Positions 40,405 to 49,613 of a stretch of DNA of 64,000 nt are shown here, in pieces; position 1 is the first letter of the stretch; every line of letters begins with the position of its first letter. Position numbers and translations under genes: made by a program. The stretch comes from JACMLC01 sp963720235 (GTDB taxonomy: Bacteria; Acidobacteriota; Blastocatellia; Pyrinomonadales; Pyrinomonadaceae): the NCBI GenBank assembly GCA_963720235.1, contig OY970389.1, positions 186,001 to 250,000 of the forward strand, read 5' to 3'. The notes under the pieces are model-generated. The model saw nothing but the letters and a program-made list of their open reading frames with translations, made no database searches and was not told where the DNA came from.

Positions 40405-42144
40405 TTAATTATTATTTCTGCCTGATGCGCTTGGCCGCTCATAAATCACCTGGCCGCCGAGAATGGTCATCGCTGCTTCCGTCTGCAAAATCTCTTCGGG
40501 CTTGATGGTCAGAAGATCGCGCGTGTGGACGACCATGTCTGCGTACATGCCCGCTACAAGCTGGCCTTTCTCTTTCTCTTCAAAGCTGGCATACGCTCCT
40601 TCGGCTGTGTAGCAGCGTATGGCCTCCATGATTGTGAGTCGCTCCTGCGGCCACCAGCCGCCGGCGGGTTCGCCCTCCGTGCTCTGCCGCGTGACGGCTG
40701 CATAGAGACCAAGGTATGGACTGATAGGCTCGACGGGCCAGTCTGTGCCGAAGGGAACATGGACATTGAAGGCGCGCATCATGTGCCAGGCGTAAGCTCC
40801 CTGCACGCGATATTCTCCCAAACGGTCTTGCGCCCAACGCTTGTCCGAGATGGCGTGCGAGGGTTGCATAGAGGCTATGACATTCATCCTGCCGAAGCGC
40901 GCGAAGTCTGAAGGCGCGACTACTTGCGCGTGTTCTATGCGATGGCGTAGCCAGGGCTTGACGGAAGTGGCATGACTCCCAAAGGCTCCATACAAACGAA
41001 TTTTATCCGCCTGCTCGAAGCCATCGAGAGCCATGCGATTTGCTCTATCGCCAATCGCATGAAGCGCGATTTGAAATCCTGCTGCATCCCTTTCAACAAT
41101 CATCCTTGTTAAATCTTCCGGCGAGCGGCGCGGGATGCCGCTATTGTGCGGGTCGTCTGCAAAGGGCGCGAGCATCGCCGCCGTGCGCGAGCCGAGCGTG
41201 CCATCCACGTAACCTTTAAGCGCGGTCAGGCGCAGGCGTGACGGCTCATCCTTGAATGTAGCGAACTCCGCGCGCTGTAGGTTTAACTTCTCAACTGAAT
41301 CCTCGAAATCCTGCCACTCTGCGACGCGCACTGTGAGCTTGCCTTGCTTCAATAATTCTCTATAAAGCTTTGTCGTCTCGTAAGTGGAATTGTCCTGTAT
41401 GGAAGTCAGGCCATATCGCCTAGCCTCTTCAAGAGCGCGCTCAATGGCTCTTAATCTTTCTTCGCGTGTCGGCTCAGGCACAATCTTGGAAACCAACTCG
41501 CCAGCAGTCTCCTTTAAAATTCCTGTCGGCTCGCCCTGCGCGTCGTGCAGGATTTCTCCGCCCTCAGGGGCTTTCGTCTCGCGCGTAATGCCAGCCTTCT
41601 TGAGGGCCAGCGAATTGGCCCAGGCGACATGCCCGTCAACTCTCTGGACAAAGACAGGATTGTTCGGCGCGACTGCATCCAAATCTGCGCGCGTGGGCCA
41701 CTGGCCGCCCCACAAAGTATGATCCCAACCGCGCCCCAGAATCCATGAGCCTGCCGGAAGCTCGCGCACCTTCGCGGCAATGCGCTGCTTCGCCTCTTCG
41801 AGCGTTGGCGAATTATTCAAGACCACGCGCAGCAAAGAGAGCCCGCCGCCAGCGAAATGTATATGAGCATCATTAAAGCCGGGCGTCACCAGCTTGCCTG
41901 TCAAATCTATCTCGCGCTCGCCTTGATAGCGTCCACGGATTTCGCTCGTTGTGCCGACGGCGACAATGCGCTCGCCCTCGACCGCAACGGCTTCGGCAAC
42001 AGTCCCGCGCGCGTCAGCCGTAAAAACCTTTCCGTTAAAAAGAATCAGGCTCACACGTCGCTTGCCCTTCTGCGCAAGCGTGTCGAATGAGGACGAGAGC
42101 AGCGAGACAATAAGCAGCGATGTTAAAAGCAGGCGTAGTCGCAT
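40405..42144 (-). CDS. Exported YtcJ-like amidohydrolase
   Basis: A 579-residue metal-dependent amidohydrolase of the YtcJ/amidohydrolase_3 group. A signal peptide occupies residues 1-24 (LLLTSLLIVSLLSSSFDTLA). The metal-binding motif NDAHIHFAGGG (about residues 93-103) is present, as are later features ALHAIGDRAN, RHRIEHAQVV and PFGTDWPVEP. These enzymes hydrolyse C-N bonds of varied amides; the substrate is not predictable. It is the only gene on this strand between 40.4 and 42.2 kb and is divergent from the dienelactone hydrolase gene. Confidence 0.9.
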   Translation of the reverse strand: MRLRLLLTSLLIVSLLSSSFDTLAQKGKRRVSLILFNGKVFTADARGTVAEAVAVEGERIVAVGTTSEIRGRYQGEREIDLTGKLVTPGFNDAHIHFAGGGLSLLRVVLNNSPTLEEAKQRIAAKVRELPAGSWILGRGWDHTLWGGQWPTRADLDAVAPNNPVFVQRVDGHVAWANSLALKKAGITRETKAPEGGEILHDAQGEPTGILKETAGELVSKIVPEPTREERLRAIERALEEARRYGLTSIQDNSTYETTKLYRELLKQGKLTVRVAEWQDFEDSVEKLNLQRAEFATFKDEPSRLRLTALKGYVDGTLGSRTAAMLAPFADDPHNSGIPRRSPEDLTRMIVERDAAGFQIALHAIGDRANRMALDGFEQADKIRLYGAFGSHATSVKPWLRHRIEHAQVVAPSDFARFGRMNVIASMQPSHAISDKRWAQDRLGEYRVQGAYAWHMMRAFNVHVPFGTDWPVEPISPYLGLYAAVTRQSTEGEPAGGWWPQERLTIMEAIRCYTAEGAYASFEEKEKGQLVAGMYADMVVHTRDLLTIKPEEILQTEAAMTILGGQVIYERPSASGRNNN

Positions 42145-42296
42145 CTTCTTTTGAAATTTGACGAAACAGGATTGTCGAAAGCTTGATTGTTATATCATAG
42201 AAGTTTGAGAGAGAACGAGATAGTTCTAGCCTTTGCGCGTTTGCGCGAAACGTCTTATCTTATCTGGCAACAAATATGAAACGGAGCTAAATCAAC

Positions 42297-42971
42297 ATGC
42301 AGACATCAACCATGAATCTCGAAACCAGCTTTGGCCCGACGACGGCCCACATCGCATCGCCGGACAACGCTCAACCCACAGCCGCAGTCATACTGATTCA
42401 GGAATGGTGGGGCATTAACGACCACATCAAAGACATCGCCGGACGCTATGCGCGCGAGGGCTACATGTGCATCGCGCCAGACCTCTATCGCGGCAAAGTG
42501 ACAGGCGATCCACAGGAAGCCTCCAAGCTTATGCACGAGCTGGCGTTGGAAGACGGCATGGCGACCATCAAGCAGGTCGTAGAGGAATTAAAGAGCCAGC
42601 ATGGCATAGAGAGAATCGGCATCACAGGCTTTTGCATGGGCGGGACATACGCCTTGCGCGCGGCCTGCGAGATTGAGACGCTCGCCGCCGCCGCTCCGTT
42701 TTACGGCGACGTACCGGAGACAGAAGTTCTGGCCCAATTAAAAGTGCCGACCATCTTCTTCGCTGGCGCACGCGATAATTGGATTACGCCTGAGAAGGTC
42801 GAAGGATTAAAAGAAGCCGCGCGTCAATTCAATCTGCCAATCGAAGCCGTCTCTTACGACGCAGACCATGGCTTCTTTAACGACACGAGGCCAGAAGTCC
42901 ATGACGCGGAAGCAGCCGCCGACGCATGGCAGCGCGTCCTCGAACTTTTCAATGCGCGTCTTCGTCAATAA
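42297..42971 (+). CDS. Dienelactone hydrolase family protein
   Basis: A 224-residue alpha/beta hydrolase. The nucleophile motif GFCMGG (Cys instead of Ser, typical of dienelactone hydrolase), the acid-loop region FFAGARDNWITP and the catalytic His in YDADHGF are all present, giving a complete Cys-Asp-His triad. The start QEWWGINDHIKDIAGRYARE also fits the family. It probably acts on lactones or esters in the cytoplasm. A second in-frame ATG lies at 42312. Confidence 0.9.
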   Translation: MQTSTMNLETSFGPTTAHIASPDNAQPTAAVILIQEWWGINDHIKDIAGRYAREGYMCIAPDLYRGKVTGDPQEASKLMHELALEDGMATIKQVVEELKSQHGIERIGITGFCMGGTYALRAACEIETLAAAAPFYGDVPETEVLAQLKVPTIFFAGARDNWITPEKVEGLKEAARQFNLPIEAVSYDADHGFFNDTRPEVHDAEAAADAWQRVLELFNARLRQ

Positions 42972-42992
42972 GAAAGACACGAAGACACAAAG

Positions 42993-43109
42993 TTATAGTT
43001 AATTGCAATCGAGTGTTATCCGGTACGCCCTGCAACCGTGAGCATCGGGGCAGTAGCCCGACCGTCAGGGAGGGCGCATCACGTCACACTCAATCTTAAT
43101 TGACTATAA
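42993..43109. mobile_element. MITE-like element with 24-bp imperfect terminal inverted repeats
   Basis: TTATAGTTAATT... (42993-43016) and its complement (43086-43109) match at 19 of 24 positions. The 69-bp interior folds as TACGCCCT with AGGGAGGGCG, and GGGC/GCCC with loop AGTA. The right terminal repeat carries the last codons and the TAA stop of the PfkB gene (read on the - strand), so it may have truncated or replaced the original gene end. It encodes nothing itself. Confidence 0.55.
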
Positions 43110-44031
43110 AATCCTCAAGCTCTCTCTCTGTCGGAAGCAGTGTGCGCGCGCCGAGGGCTCTGCATTTGAGCGCGGCTGTGGCATTAGCCATCCGCAGGCT
43201 CGTCTCCACATCCACACCTTTGAGCAAGCCATAGAGAAATCCTGCATGGAAAGCATCGCCCGCGCCGGTTGTGTCGCGGCATCCGCCGGGGACTGCAAAG
43301 GCTGGCGATTCTATAAAGACTCCGTCCAGATAGAGCAGCGCGCCGCGCGCTCCTAAAGTCATTCCGACCAGCGCGCAGCCGTAACGCGCTTTGACTTCGA
43401 CCAGCGATGCACGCGCGTCGCCGATTCCGGTCAGCCTGTGCGGAAACTCTGCGGAAGAGATAAGCACATCCACGTGAGGCAAAAGCTCCGGCAGTCCTTC
43501 GTAAATATTGTCTATGTCTGCGGAGACGATTGTGCCGGCCTCGCGTGCTGCGTGGGCCAGACGCGCGCAGGCAGGCGGGTCGTGCGCGTCCAGATGAAGC
43601 ACGCGCCCGCGCTGGGCCAATTCGACAGGAGCTTCTTCTGCTTTGTATGCCAGCCGCTCGTCTCTGTCCCAGATGATTGTGCGCTCGCCGCTCCGCTCGT
43701 CAATGATGATAAAAGCAATCTGGTTGCGCGCGCCTTCAATCACTTCCGCGTACTCTGCATTGACGCCTTCATCCAGCAGCCGCGCAAATCCGAACCGGCC
43801 ATCTGTGTCCGAGCCGAATCGCCCTGCATAAGCTGTCTTCATCCCCAAACGCTGCAAGCCGACCATCGCAGATGCAGTCTGCCCGCCAGCCGCCTGCGCG
43901 TGTTCAATTAGCCGCACCTTCGTATCAAATGCAGGATACTCCGGCACGACTATCAGATGGTCAACAGCATTGAGCCCGAAGCCTACGGCATCGAAGTCTC
44001 TGTCGGTTGGTAAGTTAAAAGGGAAGCGCAA
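43096..44031 (-). CDS. PfkB-family sugar kinase
   Basis: A ribokinase-like kinase, about 311 residues from the chosen start. It has GFGLNAVDHLIVVPEYP near the N-terminus, a GGQTASAMVGLQRLG segment and the C-terminal PfkB signature DTTGAGDAFHAGFLYGLL with its catalytic Asp. The longer frame to 44124 translates the intergenic repeat (LLFFAPLREN) and is rejected. TTG 44031 with AGAGGA eight bases upstream is preferred. The substrate is unknown. The final residues and stop lie inside a MITE-like inverted repeat. Confidence 0.88.
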   Translation of the reverse strand: MRFPFNLPTDRDFDAVGFGLNAVDHLIVVPEYPAFDTKVRLIEHAQAAGGQTASAMVGLQRLGMKTAYAGRFGSDTDGRFGFARLLDEGVNAEYAEVIEGARNQIAFIIIDERSGERTIIWDRDERLAYKAEEAPVELAQRGRVLHLDAHDPPACARLAHAAREAGTIVSADIDNIYEGLPELLPHVDVLISSAEFPHRLTGIGDARASLVEVKARYGCALVGMTLGARGALLYLDGVFIESPAFAVPGGCRDTTGAGDAFHAGFLYGLLKGVDVETSLRMANATAALKCRALGARTLLPTERELEDFIVN

Positions 44032-44066
44032 ATTTGTTGTCCTCTGATTAGCTGAAAAAACATTCT

Positions 44067-44154
44067 CCCGCAAAGGCGCAAAGAAGAGAAGACGCAAAGA
44101 GTTGAATGATAATTTATCTTGCATGCTTTCTTTGCGCCTTTGCGCCTTTGCGGG
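44067..44154. repeat. Inverted repeat of GCAAAGGC octads
   Basis: CCCGCAAAGGCGCAAAGAA (44067-44085) pairs with the right arm ending CGCCTTTGCGGG (44128-44154), which has one extra octad. The centre holds GAGTTGAATGAT and TTGCATGCTTTC, similar to the centres at 48.2 and 52.5 kb. It lies between divergent pfkB-like and uvrC genes. Confidence 0.85.
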
Positions 44155-44228
44155 AAACTTCCGTTTTCCTTGTGCTCAACTGTGCTTTAGAATAACACTA
44201 CCAACTTATCAAACGGACAATCATTAAA

Positions 44229-46316
44229 GTGACACCGATTTTAAACGACAAGCTGAAGAATCTTCCCCTCTCGCCCGGCGTGTATCTACATAAAGATGAT
44301 GCTGGCAAGATTATCTATGTCGGCAAGGCAAAGAACCTGCGCAATCGCGTGCGGTCTTATTTTCAATCCGGGCGCGGGCATGACCGCAAGACGCGCGAGC
44401 TTGTGCGCCGCATCGCAGACCTTGAGTTTATTGTCACGGACACAGAGGTCGAAGCGCTTGTGCTCGAATCCAATCTCATCAAGCAGCACAAGCCGCGTTT
44501 CAATGTTCTCTTAAAAGACGACAAGCAATACCCGCATCTCAAGCTGACGATTAACGAGCCGTTTCCGCGTGTGATGATTACGCGGAAAGTGAACCGCGAT
44601 GGCGCGCTCTATTTTGGCCCATTCCTTCCGGCATCTCTGGCCCGACGCACGATTGATCTCATCAATCGCACATTTCAACTTCGCACCTGCGATATAGAGA
44701 TTGACGGAAAACTTCCGCGCCCGTGTCTTGAGTATCACATCAAACGCTGTCTCGGCCCTTGCGTCAAGGGATTGTGCACGCCCGCAGAATATCAGGAAGC
44801 CGTGCGCGATGTGCGTCTGCTCTTGGAAGGAAAAAACAGAGAGCTGGCAGACCAACTTGAAGAGCGCATGATGCAGGCTTCGGAAGAGATGCGTTTTGAA
44901 ATGGCTGCCAAGTATCGTGACCTCAGGAAGACTGTGATGGCGATTGCGGAGCAACAGAAGATGGCTACGTCGCCGGATAGAGACGTGGACATCTTCGGCT
45001 ATTACCGCGAAGGCGCGCGACTCGCTTTGCAACTCTTCACGATGCGCGAAGGCAAAGTGGTCGGGCGGCGCGAATTTTTCTGGGAAGATTTGCCGGAAGA
45101 AGATTTTGACCCGTCCGTTTTTTTGAGCGAAGTTCTGGGCCAATATTATTCGACGGATTACGTGCCGCTTGAGATTCATGTGCCAGTGGATTTCGCAGAC
45201 CGCGAAGTCTTAGAGATTGCTTTGACCGAAAGGCGCGGGCGGCGCGTGCGCATACAAGACCCGCAGCGCGGCGAGAAGCGCGAGATGATTGACCTTGTAG
45301 AGAAGAATGCCAAACTCGCTTTTGAGCAACGCTTCCGCGTCTTAAAGCCCGACATGGAGCGCGTGCTTGAAGAGATGCAGGAAGTCTTAGAGTTGCCGCG
45401 TTTCCCCGCGCGCATAGAATCTTTCGACATCTCGCACATACAGGGCGCGGAGAATGTCGCGGGGATGGTCGTCTGCGAAAACGGCAAGATGAATCGCGCG
45501 GAGTATCGCAAGTTTCGCATCAAGACTGTCGAAGGCTCTAACGATTTCGCTTCGATGCGCGAGGCAGTCTTTCGTCGTTATCGCCGCCAGCTTGAAGAGC
45601 AGAAGCCGCTTCCAGAATTGGTGATGATTGACGGCGGCAAGGGCCAACTAAGCGCGGCTGCATCGGCCATGCGCGAGCTTGACCTTGAAGCCATTCCGAT
45701 GATTGGCGTCGTCAAGCCGCCGCGTCGTCATAACGACATCTCGCACCTGCTTCTGAAAGGTAAAGAGCACGAGCCTATCTTTCTCGATTCGCATTCGCCA
45801 GTCCTGCGCCTGATTCAGATGATACGCGACGAGACGCACCGCACGGCTGTCTCTTATCATCGCAAGCGCAGAGAGTTGAGGGATTTTACTTCCGAGTTGA
45901 CTGCCATTCCCGGCGTCGGAGACAAACGCAAGACCAGACTTTTAAGAAACTTCGGCTCGATTCAGCGCGTCTCAAACGCTTCCGCCGCAGAGCTTTCTCC
46001 CTTTGTCGGGCGCAAGACCGCAGAGGATATTGTCGAACACTTCACGCGCCAGCGCGCACTCGCGGAAAGCGGGCAGAGCGAAGATGCCGAGCACGATTCG
46101 ATTCTTGAAAGCGATGCTGTGATTGAGCAGATTGAGACGCGGCTTGACGACCCTGCTGGCGAGGCCGAAGACTTGCAGCCGATTCGCTCTGTTGACCACA
46201 CGGGCCAGTTGCGCCGGAAGAAAAAGCGCACACGCAAACGCGGCGAGCGTTCGACTAATCCGCATTCCGTGAAAAGAGAAAAATTGTCCGGTGCGGAAGA
46301 GGACGAGAGCGCGTAG
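44229..46316 (+). CDS. uvrC: Excinuclease ABC subunit C
   Basis: A 695-residue UvrC, slightly longer than usual. The N-terminal GIY-YIG nuclease (SPGVYLHKDDAGKIIYVGKA, about residues 14-33) is followed by an ImpB-like Cys block (PRPCLEYHIKRCLGPC), a UVR helix (about 205-240), the RNase H-like UvrC domain (ARIESFDISHIQGAENVAGM, MIDGGKGQLSAA) and a C-terminal helix-hairpin-helix (LTAIPGVGDKRKTRLLRNFG). It makes dual incisions in nucleotide excision repair. The final 60 or so residues are an acidic then Lys/Arg-rich extension. GTG start. Confidence 0.97.
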   Translation: MTPILNDKLKNLPLSPGVYLHKDDAGKIIYVGKAKNLRNRVRSYFQSGRGHDRKTRELVRRIADLEFIVTDTEVEALVLESNLIKQHKPRFNVLLKDDKQYPHLKLTINEPFPRVMITRKVNRDGALYFGPFLPASLARRTIDLINRTFQLRTCDIEIDGKLPRPCLEYHIKRCLGPCVKGLCTPAEYQEAVRDVRLLLEGKNRELADQLEERMMQASEEMRFEMAAKYRDLRKTVMAIAEQQKMATSPDRDVDIFGYYREGARLALQLFTMREGKVVGRREFFWEDLPEEDFDPSVFLSEVLGQYYSTDYVPLEIHVPVDFADREVLEIALTERRGRRVRIQDPQRGEKREMIDLVEKNAKLAFEQRFRVLKPDMERVLEEMQEVLELPRFPARIESFDISHIQGAENVAGMVVCENGKMNRAEYRKFRIKTVEGSNDFASMREAVFRRYRRQLEEQKPLPELVMIDGGKGQLSAAASAMRELDLEAIPMIGVVKPPRRHNDISHLLLKGKEHEPIFLDSHSPVLRLIQMIRDETHRTAVSYHRKRRELRDFTSELTAIPGVGDKRKTRLLRNFGSIQRVSNASAAELSPFVGRKTAEDIVEHFTRQRALAESGQSEDAEHDSILESDAVIEQIETRLDDPAGEAEDLQPIRSVDHTGQLRRKKKRTRKRGERSTNPHSVKREKLSGAEEDESA

Positions 46317-46322
46317 AATTGC

Positions 46323-46397
46323 CACAGAGACACAGAGACACAGAGGGAATTAAAATAGCTTCTGATTTTCTTTCTTAAAATTCTCTGTGTCTCTGTG
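46323..46397. repeat. Inverted repeat of CACAGAGA octads
   Basis: CACAGAGA, CACAGAGA, CACAGAG (46323-46345) face CTCTGTGTCTCTGTG (46383-46397), three words against two. It follows uvrC directly, so it may also act as its 3' hairpin. Confidence 0.8.
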
Positions 46398-46433
46398 ACA
46401 GATTTCAGATTGATGTTCAAAGGAGAAGCTTTG

Positions 46434-46949
46434 ATGAAAACAAAAATCCTGTGCAGTGTGCTGGCAATCTTTGTAATCTTCGCGGCCATCTGTCTTTCCG
46501 CCAACAGCCAGACGCGGCGCGGCGCAAAGACGCAGAGAGGGCAAGTGTGCTCAGACCCGACACAAGCCTGCCAGACGATTGCGACCTTCGAGGCGTATGA
46601 CCTTCCGTTTCGCATCCGGCAACAGAATGTCATCTGGGAATCGGAACCCTTCTATGCCATCATCCTCAAGAGCATGCGCGTGGCGAGCGATAATTGCGAG
46701 CGTTTTATTTCTGAAAGGGACAGACTCGCGGCGCAGGCTCTTTTCCCACGAAAAAAAGTTTTCGCCAACAGATGCACGGAACCCGCCTCGCTCTACTACA
46801 CGGGCATCAACGACAACGCGCGTTTCATGGCCGTCTATGCCGGAAAGACTCGGAGCGAGGCCGCGCGCATGCTTGAGACGGTCAAGGCCACCGGCGAATT
46901 TCCCGGCGCGAACATACGACAGTTGCGCGCGGGTTTTAACGGCACATAA
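46434..46949 (+). CDS. Secreted protein of unknown function
   Basis: A 171-residue exported protein. Signal peptide: MKTKILCSVLAIFVIFAAIC with likely cleavage after SANSQ. The mature part has five or so cysteines (VCSDPTQACQ, DNCERF, NRCTEP) that could form disulfides. No family is recognised. ATG 46434 is chosen because AGGAG lies nearby; an upstream in-frame ATG at 46395 sits inside the CACAGAGA repeat. It is followed by two more envelope proteins on the same strand. Confidence 0.7.
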   Translation: MKTKILCSVLAIFVIFAAICLSANSQTRRGAKTQRGQVCSDPTQACQTIATFEAYDLPFRIRQQNVIWESEPFYAIILKSMRVASDNCERFISERDRLAAQALFPRKKVFANRCTEPASLYYTGINDNARFMAVYAGKTRSEAARMLETVKATGEFPGANIRQLRAGFNGT

Positions 46950-46978
46950 TTTTTCGCTCTGGAAAAATTTTTAATGCT

Positions 46979-47407
46979 ATGAATCTTGCTATCAAGATGA
47001 GCCTGCTGGCTTCGGGCCTGTTCCTGCTGGCAGGCATGCTGATAGGCATTTTGAAGTACCAGCGAATGCTGACGAGAGAGACGCATACCGCGCCGGTCTA
47101 TGTGGACATCGCGCACCGCGCGGCATTTCTCTACAGCTTCGCCATGCTCGTCATCGCAAAGCTTCTGGAATACAGTCCGTACTCGGAGCGCGTGCAGGTT
47201 GGAGCGGCAGGACTGGTGCTGCTCTTTCTGGTGATAACAGTCTGCGGATATTTGGCGCACGGACTCAAGGAAGATACGGACAATCTGTTTCGCGAGCGCA
47301 ATTTCACGACGACTTGGTATATGTACATGCTGATGGCAGGGGAAATCGGCGGGCTGTCGGTCATCCTCTGGGGCTTTATCTCAACACAGATTATCGGTGG
47401 AAAGTGA
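46979..47407 (+). CDS. Small four-helix integral membrane protein
   Basis: A 142-residue protein with four predicted transmembrane helices (about residues 7-25, 46-64, 75-95, 112-136). The loop HGLKEDTDNLFRERN is charged. The pattern resembles small DUF-type inner membrane proteins, but I cannot name the family. It sits between a secreted protein and a lipoprotein, possibly as part of one transcript. Confidence 0.7.
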   Translation: MNLAIKMSLLASGLFLLAGMLIGILKYQRMLTRETHTAPVYVDIAHRAAFLYSFAMLVIAKLLEYSPYSERVQVGAAGLVLLFLVITVCGYLAHGLKEDTDNLFRERNFTTTWYMYMLMAGEIGGLSVILWGFISTQIIGGK

Positions 47408-47415
47408 GGCGAACT

Positions 47416-48171
47416 ATGGACCAGAAGTCAGGACGCAGAATGCAATGCTTTGTCTTCATCTGCATACTTTTTTTGACGATAGCGACGACCGCATGCGGTC
47501 AACAGAAAATAGAGACCAAAGCGGAAACAAAAGTTGAGAACAAATCTTCCGGCCCAGATGCCCCTGCGAAAGGCGCAATCTTCAAAGCCGTCCCGGAAAA
47601 GATTGACCCGCAGGCCAGATACCTGATTTACCTGCACGGCAAACTCATAGAAGAGAAGGGCATTCGCCCGACGGATCCGAGATACGGCGTCTATGAGTAT
47701 GAAGCGATTTTGAGAGCTTTGGCCGACAAAGGCTTGGCTGTCATCAGCGAGGCGCGGCCCAGGGGGACTGACCCGAAACAATATGCGCCGAAGGTTGTGG
47801 GCCAGATTCAAGAACTGCTCAAGGCCGGAGTCCCGCCCGCGCACATCACTGTCTTGGGAGCTTCAAAGGGCTCTGTTATCACCATGCTGGTCTCGACCCT
47901 GTTGAAGAACAGGGATGTCAATTTCGTCATCATGTCGAACTGCAACGACTGGGTGCTGGAAAATTTCGAGGTTGATTTATATGGCAATGTGCTTTCGGTT
48001 TACGATGTCAAAGACGAGTTCGGCCAGACCTGCCAAAAATTCTTTGACCGCGCGACGGGTCTTAATCGTCACAAAGAGATTGAACTCAAACTCGGCACGG
48101 GCCACGCGATTCTCTATAAGCCTTTGAAGGAATGGATTGAGCCTGTGGCCGAATGGGCCACTCAGAAGTAA
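47416..48171 (+). CDS. Putative lipoprotein with alpha/beta-hydrolase-like motif
   Basis: A 251-residue exported protein. The N-terminal hydrophobic segment ends in TIATTAC, a plausible lipobox. YLIYLHGKLIEE and ITVLGASKGSVITML look like an alpha/beta hydrolase oxyanion region and nucleophile elbow (GxSxG, Ser in GASKGS); GHAILYKP near the C-terminus offers a His. It may be an esterase or a non-catalytic relative. ATG 47416 is 9 nt after the previous stop; a longer frame from 47314 overlaps that gene and is rejected. Confidence 0.7.
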   Translation: MDQKSGRRMQCFVFICILFLTIATTACGQQKIETKAETKVENKSSGPDAPAKGAIFKAVPEKIDPQARYLIYLHGKLIEEKGIRPTDPRYGVYEYEAILRALADKGLAVISEARPRGTDPKQYAPKVVGQIQELLKAGVPPAHITVLGASKGSVITMLVSTLLKNRDVNFVIMSNCNDWVLENFEVDLYGNVLSVYDVKDEFGQTCQKFFDRATGLNRHKEIELKLGTGHAILYKPLKEWIEPVAEWATQK

Positions 48172-48180
48172 GCAAAAGAG

Positions 48181-48290
48181 TTTCCCGCAAAGGCGCAAAG
48201 GCGCAAAGAAGAGACGAAGAAAGCTTTCAAGATAACTAACCCTTCAACTCTTTGCGGTCTTCCTTTGCGCCTTTGCGCCTTTGCGGGAAA
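48181..48290. repeat. 28-bp perfect octad inverted repeat
   Basis: A 28-bp perfect stem, 48181-48208 with 48263-48290, is built from three GCAAAGGC-type octads. The centre GAAAGCTTTCAAGATAA then AACCCTTCAACTC is the reverse complement of the centre layout at 52.58 kb. It lies at the left end of the 359-nt gap 48172-48530. Confidence 0.9.
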
Positions 48291-48439
48291 TTGTCGTTGT
48301 TTTTCTTCTCTTTAAGCTCCTTCTAAAAAAGCTAAGAATCCTGCCACAAATCCAGAAGGTGCGGTGTTTACTCTTTTGGAAGGACAAAACGAGCCTGTGC
48401 GTGCGGCGTAAAAGAATCGTAAAAATTTGCAGCGCGGCG

Positions 48440-48468
48440 GTAACAAATCAAGTTTCGAGGCGTATTAT
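48440..48468 (+). promoter_or_regulatory. Candidate promoter for the 48.5 kb gene
   Basis: GTAACA (48440-48445, four of six), a 17-nt spacer and TATTAT (48463-48468, five of six) lie about 63 nt upstream of ATG 48531. Nothing else is seen in 48291-48530. Confidence 0.4.
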
Positions 48469-48530
48469 AGTTAGATAGAGAGGCTTTGTTTTCCTTCTCA
48501 GAACGGCAACAAAGAACAGCAGGTGGCGAG

Positions 48531-49196
48531 ATGAAACGCAAAAGGCTGACAATAATTTTCTTCTCAGTGATGGTTTTAGCGGCGGCCCCGCGAGCCATGC
48601 ATCACTTTCATCAGTACATCGCAGCCGCGCAGAATCATGCTCAGGTCGAATTGCTGAACTTCCTTTTGAGCTACGGCGCACCGGCTACGGAGAGCCAGTC
48701 TGCGCCGCAGACCATCGAGAGCACGGAGCAGGCCAAGAGCAACGCTGCGAGCGAAACCGCCAGAGCCAATCAGAGCACAAGCTCTCCTTTGAGCTTTCAG
48801 CGCAAGCGCACAGCATCGAAGAACGCGAACGCTTCTCTGACGAAAGATGCAGACATGTCGCTTGCGAAGATGGCAGAGCAGCGTCACTTCACTTTCAAGT
48901 CGGGCGAGAAGTTCGACCTTGACGCGGTATATTTCAACAGCGTGGCGAAGGCGGAGAATCTCAAGTCGCTGCTGGGCTCTAACAAGCTCGACAGGAAGAA
49001 GGTCGCACTCGCATGGCAAAGAGAGTTGGGCGCACTGGTCAGAGTCAACATGCGGCCCGCTGCGAAGAACGCGCCCATGCTGAGGCGTGCGAGCATGGAG
49101 CGAGATGCAGCAGAGTCTCTGTTAGAGGCCGAAGCCGCACAGTCTGCTCCGAAGGCTGAAGATTGTTCCAGCAAACTTTCTGCCGGCGAGTTTTAA
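48531..49196 (+). CDS. Hypothetical exported or membrane-anchored protein
   Basis: A 221-residue protein. N-terminus MKRKRLTIIFFSVMVLAAAPRA is a signal peptide or anchor. The rest is Ala/Ser/Lys-rich and probably partly disordered (SPLSFQRKRTASKNANASL), with a more ordered middle (KMAEQRHFTFKSGEKFDLDA). No family recognised. AGGTGG precedes ATG 48531; the longer frame from 48486 lacks a comparable site. Confidence 0.55.
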   Translation: MKRKRLTIIFFSVMVLAAAPRAMHHFHQYIAAAQNHAQVELLNFLLSYGAPATESQSAPQTIESTEQAKSNAASETARANQSTSSPLSFQRKRTASKNANASLTKDADMSLAKMAEQRHFTFKSGEKFDLDAVYFNSVAKAENLKSLLGSNKLDRKKVALAWQRELGALVRVNMRPAAKNAPMLRRASMERDAAESLLEAEAAQSAPKAEDCSSKLSAGEF

Positions 49197-49214
49197 GACG
49201 CAGCATTAATCAAA

Positions 49215-49272
49215 AATTTAGCGCAAAGGCGCAAAGAAGAGATTCAATCTTTTCTTTGCGCCTTTGCAAATT
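49215..49272. repeat. Short inverted repeat of GCAAAGGC octads
   Basis: GCAAAGGCGCAAAGAA (49223-49238) pairs perfectly with 49252-49267, and an outer AAATTT/AAATTT pair extends it. It lies in the 417-nt gap 49197-49613; the remainder of that gap shows no gene and no convincing promoter. Confidence 0.8.
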
Positions 49273-49613
49273 TGTGGGAGATATTTTCATCTTCTTTGGC
49301 GCGATTTTAAGTAGGAGAAGTCGCCTAAATAACCGGCTGGGCGTAGAGGCTTAAGATATTCTTAAATTGATACGCTGCCTGATGCCGCTCTTCTGCTATT
49401 TATAAGACCGCTTTCAGGCTCTTATACATCTGAGTTCCCCCGTAATACGCCGCATGCTCGCTCTGTTTCAACATCTATTCTCAAGCACGGCGGAAGAGAA
49501 GGCCGTTCGCTAGATGTTTGGCCCGGAGCGCAAATATTTTTCGGAAGTCATTCATCACTTTAACAGCAAGTTTGCAGAGACCTCTTTGGTCAGGATGAAA
49601 GCGAGATAGAACA

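Noticed and set aside
44032..44124. N-terminal extension of the PfkB kinase
   Set aside because: It translates the intergenic repeat (LLFFAPLREN). TTG 44031 has a proper Shine-Dalgarno.
44067..44154. CRISPR array
   Set aside because: The short direct words are contiguous without spacers and form inverted arms. No cas gene is nearby.
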